NCBI GenBank assembly: GCA_947095535.1
Contig: OX352773.1
Location: forward strand, 130,725,781 to 130,789,780
DNA length: 64,000 nucleotides
DNA from: Poecilobothrus nobilitatus
Taxonomy: Eukaryota > Arthropoda > Insecta > Diptera > Dolichopodidae
Reading direction: 5' to 3'
Positions within the stretch are counted from its first letter, which is position 1; each line of letters opens with the position of its first letter. This document shows, piece after piece, positions 59,780 through 64,000 of this stretch. The notes below the pieces were generated by a model. It saw only the letters and a program-made list of their open reading frames with translations, made no database searches and was not told where the DNA came from. The position numbers and the translations under genes were made by a program.

Positions 59780-60961
59780 TTTTTCGGCCTGGGAGTTAAA
59801 TATACTATAATCAAATCATTGAAAAATTCGTATTCTTGTGGTAGAGATGAAATTTCGAATAGTGTTTTAAATATAGTAGATGTATTATTAAATATAGTAG
59901 ATGTTTAACTTTCCTGATAAACAAAAATTTGCCATAGTTATACCACTTTACAAGAAAGGCAATATAAATGATCAAACTAATTACAGACCTAAATATATCT
60001 CTATTGTCTTCTATTTAGAAAATTTTGGCAAAAGCGCTGAAGAATAGAATACTGAAATTTCTTAACAAAAACAAATTTTTTAGTGCAAACCAGTTTGGTT
60101 TTAAGTCAGGGATTTCAACGGAAAATGCCTTAGTTGAATGTGGCGGATTCATAAGTGAAGGGATTGATACAAAAAAATACTGTGCAGGTTTATTCGTTGA
60201 CATCGCTAAAGCTTTCAACATGGTCGATCATAATATTCTACTTACGAAATTGTATAATGCTGGATTCAAAAGTTTTATTTTTGATTGGTTCAAATCCTAT
60301 TAGGAACATCGAACACAAACTGTAAAAATAGAAAGCACATTTAGTAGTACAGTTAAAATAAATCTTGGCGTACCTCAGGGCTCTGTGCTGGGTTCTATAC
60401 TCTTTCTAGTGTATATAAATTCACTCTTTAAGCAACAGCTTTGTGCCAACCCTACTGCTTTTGCAGATGATGTAGCTTTTTCTTACACTGTAGATTCTAT
60501 GGTAGATTTAACTTGTAATATAAATAGTGATCTTCGTCCTTCATATATTGAGAAATTGGTTCTTTAAACATAAGCTAATTGTCAGTAGTAAATTAATGCT
60601 TATGTACTTTAAAATTACACTACAGGAAGATCCAGATATTGCCTTTATTTTCCATTCGTCGGCATGCGATCGTTTTAAAATGAATAACGTTATTTGCAGT
60701 GCTAGCAAAAATCTATATCATTCTGATAATAGTTGCAATACTAACAGTTTCGCGATTGAATCCGTAAAAAATTATAAATATTTAGGAGTTGATATTGATA
60801 CAAATATAAAATGGAACTGTCATACTATATCCTTAAAAACTTATTTTAGATCGGCCTTAAGAAGTTTTTATAAACTAAGAAATATTTGTTCACAGAAAGT
60901 TTTGAAATTGTTTTATTATGGCATTTTTCATTCCAAATTGCAATATACCATATGCTGTTGA
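59780..60961 (+). pseudogene. Reverse transcriptase of a non-LTR retrotransposon, broken
   Basis: IKSLKNSYSCGRDEISNSVL and KFAIVIPLYKKGNINDQTNY start the RT. After a frameshift (about 60010-60030) come NQFGFKSGISTENAL, LFVDIAKAFNMVDH, and a stop at 60301. Then NLGVPQGSVLGSILFLVYIN and FADDVAFSY follow. The catalytic FADD is intact here. Another shift near 60530 leads to the thumb region KYLGVDIDTNIKWNCH. The C-terminal part, with LLILQKSAIRLI and LPVRELYILLQ, continues after a stop to about 61120. Confidence 0.85.
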
Positions 60962-61300
60962 GGGGGGGCCTATGAAAGCGGGATTAAAGCATTATTAATT
61001 CTCCAAAAATCTGCCATAAGATTAATTTGCAATAGATCTCGTTCTTATAATTCTCTTGAACTTTTTCGAGAACATAAAATTCTACCTGTTCGTGAATTAT
61101 ATATATTATTACAATACAATAAAACTCTTTTTAAAGTTAAATTCGAATTCTAATCTTCGTATGAATTATAACTATAATCTCAGCAATAATGAACGCTACA
61201 TAGTTACCATATCAGTCTTCCATACTACAGCTTATTGCAGTTTGTAGAAAATTGTATACCGTAGATTATTTAATAAAATCCCTTGTTTAATCAGGTCCAT

Positions 61301-61859
61301 TAGAAATCTAAAAATTACATTCTGTTAAGGATTTAGTACTAAAGTATGTTATTCCTTACGTCATTTTTCATTATTCAAAAAACAGAAATTTCATATAAGT
61401 ACGATTCAGAAAATGTATTTTTATTGTAAATTGCATTTTCGATCAAATTGTATTAAATTTTATATATATTAAATTTTTTTTTTTTTGTGTACATAATATA
61501 GAAATTTCGTTAGTTCATAACTTCAAAAACCCCAGTTTTAAAACTTATTAAAATTTCTAATCATAGTTAGCACTCAACAGTCAACACTATTAGAAATAAT
61601 ACAGAGTGTTTGAAACTGTTCTCTTATTTTTTAAGAAAAATTATATTTTGAATTTATAGTATGTTACCTAGTTGATGAATTGTATGTTTTAATTTTTGAT
61701 TTTTTTTTTCGAATTATATAATATGTATTGTTATGTAGTATTAAGCAAAGAGAATAAAGAAATAAAAATAAATAAAAAAAACAAGAAGTTTGAAATTTTA
61801 TTAAAAATAAAATTTAAGGACTGGCGAAATATTTTCTAGTATGGTTTGAACTTTGTCAC
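61301..61859. other. AT-rich 3' flank of the retrotransposon
   Basis: Possible 3' untranslated region of the upstream element up to an A-rich run at 61756-61780. Otherwise AT-rich with no gene. Confidence 0.4.
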
Positions 61860-62265
61860 ATATTTTTTTTTTTATTTATTTTTTTTTTTTTATTAGTAAA
61901 TTCAAAAAAGTGCAATGCACTTGTGTAGAATTTCACATTTAAAATATTTACAGTCTGTTATTAAAATTAATCAACAAATCAAAATTACATTTTATATAAA
62001 ATTATAGTTATTTAAATATTATGATTGTAAAATAACTTAAAGTATATAATATACAATTTCTAGGTAAGATTATTATACAATAAACATTATATTATATACA
62101 TACATATCAAAAAAAGAAAAAAGCAAAGAAAACAATTAAATACGAAATGTGGATTAGTTAGTCATAAGATACTCTTTGACATGATGTTTAAAATTCAAGA
62201 TAGAATTCAAATTTTTTATTTGAAGTGGTATGTTATTGAAATGCAAAATCATAGTAGATACGAGC
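61860..62265 (-). mobile_element. 5'-truncated non-LTR retrotransposon stub
   Basis: On the minus strand, 62262-62154 encodes LHFNNIPLQIKNLNSILNFK and HHVKEYLMTN followed by a stop. This is the typical last block (FNxLPxxIKxxxSxxxFKxxLKxYL) of jockey/CR1-type ORF2. A 3' UTR of about 240 bp follows, ending in A-rich sequence (the T runs at 61866-61893). Nearly all of the element is missing, as in incomplete target-primed reverse transcription. Confidence 0.7.
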
Positions 62266-62399
62266 GTAACTTTTATATTTAATTTTAGTTGACAATAAAA
62301 AAAATTATCAACATAAATAAAACACACATTAATCTTTAGATTAATATTTATATTTATTAAAAATGGTTCTAACTTCAGTTAGAACTGTTAATAATGATA

Positions 62400-62683
62400 T
62401 TACAAAATATACTACTCTAATTAACTAAAATTAAGGTAATTTATATTGAATCGATTTGCTGATTAATTACTTTACAATACTTGCGAAATATTTCTGAAAT
62501 ATGATATATTTAAATTAATATAAAGAATAAAGAATATAAATTAATATAAAGAATAATATTGTGGGAATGATTTCTTTTTATTATTGAGGAAAATCATTAT
62601 TAAATGTTTCTCGCAACGTTGGCAAATTTGTCACGTTGCTGAGACATTTTTTATTTGTTACCGATTTGTTCTTACATATAACT
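62400..62683 (-). repeat. Probable 3' LTR of an errantivirus (start defined, end approximate)
   Basis: Read on the minus strand, a purine-rich tract CGAAGGGAG lies just downstream of env and is followed at 62683 by AGTTATATGTAAGAAC. A polypurine tract followed by AGT is how LTRs of gypsy/errantivirus elements begin. The far end is not identifiable because no second LTR is in the window. Confidence 0.5.
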
Positions 62684-62723
62684 CTCCCTTCGTTAGAGTT
62701 AAGATTCTTCTGAATCTTTTTAT

Positions 62724-63608
62724 TTAAAGTCGATCCAATATTTTTTTTATTTTACAATTCATAAAACATACAATAGTTATTATTGATATTACAGTTATTG
62801 TTACAGTTAATGTTATGACAATAATACAATACATTGACAATACATTTTTATTAATTTTCAATTTTTCAATTTGATCTATATTTTTCTTTGTTTCTAATAT
62901 AATTTCATTAAAACTGTAAGAATTATTTGCTGGTTTATAATCTAGATTTGACAATACAAATTTATTTTTTATTTCTGTTATCTCATTATAAAAAGTCGTA
63001 TTATCTAAACTAATACTACAATTATAAAATTTTACAAAATAGTTACCTTTAAGATTCATTTTTCTTTCATCACATTTAGAAGTTAGTATTATATTTTTTG
63101 CCAATTGTACTAGTATACTGCTATCATCGATTTCAATTATTTCATTATTACAATTTTTTAAAGTTTTACAATTTTTATTTTTTATACAATGATTAATTTT
63201 TCTTAATTGATGAAGAGCTTTGGTTTCATCGTATTCATAGAGTTCGTTACGAAATTCTAAAGTTTTTGTTATTGAAGAATCTATTATATTGCAATTATTT
63301 TCATTAGGTAAAGGTGTAATTAGTTTTTTGTTAATAGAGGTTAGTTTGAAAGGAATTTTAATTAAGAATATTAATTTGTTAGTAGTTGTTCTTGCAAATC
63401 CTACTTTTATATGTTTTAATTTCTCAGAGTTTATTTTAAAATTAATTATCTCTTCGTGATTTAGAAGAGATGGATGGATAATATTTAAATTTGAAAGAAT
63501 TATATTACCTTGTAAGTCCTCTATAATTTTATTTATCTGTTGTATATTTAATTTTAAGTCAAAAAGTGAAATTTTTAAAGCGTTTTCGACAACTTCGTTT
63601 TTTAGCAT
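62724..63608 (-). pseudogene. Errantivirus env, C-terminal part (ectodomain stalk and membrane anchor)
   Basis: 294 residues on the minus strand of the envelope protein of a gypsy-group endogenous insect retrovirus (insect errantivirus type). There are many possible N-glycosylation sites and Cys residues in a central block (C in HCIKNKNCKTLKNC). A strong membrane helix near residues 259-285 (YCIIVITLTVTITVISIIT) is followed by a short basic tail. It stands directly upstream of the polypurine tract and LTR, the standard place for env. The frame joining it to the N-terminal part is broken at about 63609-63735 by stops and a shift. It is a dead copy. Confidence 0.75.
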
Positions 63609-63732
63609 ATTTTTTATTAATTGTCTGCCTTGTTGAATGTTATCTAGTAATTATGGAGTTGTTGAAATTATTATTGATTTGTACTTGTTCGTTCATATTT
63701 TTAATAAGGTTGTCGTTATTATATTCAAAGGA

Positions 63733-64000
63733 TTACAAATGTTGGTTTATGACTTGTTTGTCGTCGTCGTCCATAGTTCCAGTTAGCCATTTACTAATTG
63801 TTCCGAAAAAGTTAAAAAGTCCACGTTTTTGTATTGTATGATGTCCGTTTTTCAAGGTAGCTAATTTGTCTTCTAATCTGTCAATTTCCTTTAGTAAGCA
63901 ATTGCTTGTATTTGTTGTAAAAAGGGATGAACTTCTTTTTATTTCACTTATTAAGTTGTCTATTTCATTTAGATCAATAATATGCAAAGAGTAATTAAAT
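63733..64000 (-). pseudogene. Errantivirus env, N-terminal part with cleavage site, cut by window edge
   Basis: The frame is open to the window end, so the protein starts beyond 64000. It shows a predicted coiled segment (LLKEIDRLEDKLATL), then a basic cleavage motif (QKR) followed by GLFNFFGTISKWLTGTMD. This is the fusion-peptide-like region shared by gypsy-type Env and baculovirus F proteins. It runs into a stop at 63733. Gag and pol of the element would lie outside the window. Confidence 0.8.

Larger units (their letters stand above)
58445..61300 (+). mobile_element. Broken non-LTR retrotransposon split by a GTCY repeat
   Basis: Endonuclease (58445-58887), then an inserted repeat (58888-59640), then reverse transcriptase (about 59780-60960) and the C-terminal part (60960-61130). 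Both sides read in the same direction and in the expected domain order, so they are most simply one element interrupted later. Stops and shifts occur throughout. The 3' end is not sharply defined; an A-rich stretch with repeated AAATAAA units lies at 61756-61780. It differs from the minus-strand element at 16.5-18.2 kb. Confidence 0.8.

Overview
This is a very AT-rich animal window, with coding exons almost as AT-rich as the DNA between them. It is most likely from an insect and probably a fly. The reasons are short GT-AG introns, alpha integrins of the insect alphaPS type, a gypsy/errantivirus-type Env, a BEL/Pao element, and interspersed repeats built like the fly mini-me/DINE families (TATACCC...GGGTATA ends and a GTCY-rich core). 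The species cannot be named from sequence alone.

The only cellular protein-coding genes I can support are four integrin alpha genes, here called A to D. They lie head to tail on the + strand between about 27.3 and 46.9 kb. Each encodes a seven-bladed propeller with three cation loops, a thigh/calf stalk, one membrane helix and a short GFF-basic tail. Exon junctions were rebuilt by hand from splice sites, reading phase and comparison of the four paralogues. B, C and D are complete, at 1111, 1031 and 1053 residues. A is intact from exon 2 onward, but no first exon was found. A and B share the same intron layout. C and D both lack one A/B intron and both have one extra intron. D lacks a further intron and also the furin site that the other three carry. 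This looks like one gene duplicated several times and diverging, comparable in kind to the Drosophila scb/alphaPS4/alphaPS5 group. The products would be expected to pair with a beta integrin at the cell surface.

The remaining roughly 45 kb is repeats and decayed mobile DNA. Region by region: 0-7.4 kb holds two mini-me-like repeats, a tandem array of about 150 bp units and a short inverted-repeat element. 7.4-12 kb is AT-rich with a tRNA-like relic. 12-15 kb is a tandem array of about 680 bp units, bracketed by a recurring element head and a matching tail. 15-18.2 kb has a mini-me-like repeat and a broken jockey/CR1-type retrotransposon on the minus strand. 18.8-24.8 kb has a dispersed repeat, two large foldback structures and a second array of the 680 bp family. 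25.2-26.4 kb is a 1.16 kb GTCY repeat. 47-51 kb is a SINE cluster, a mini-me-like repeat, the second copy of the dispersed repeat and a MITE. 52-53 kb is a PIF/Harbinger transposase relic. 54-58 kb is a decayed BEL/Pao element. 58.4-61.3 kb is a non-LTR element split by a repeat insertion. 61.9-62.3 kb is the 3' stub of another non-LTR element. 62.4-64 kb is the 3' end of an errantivirus with a broken env running off the window edge.

No rRNA genes, CRISPR arrays or intact mobile-element genes were seen.
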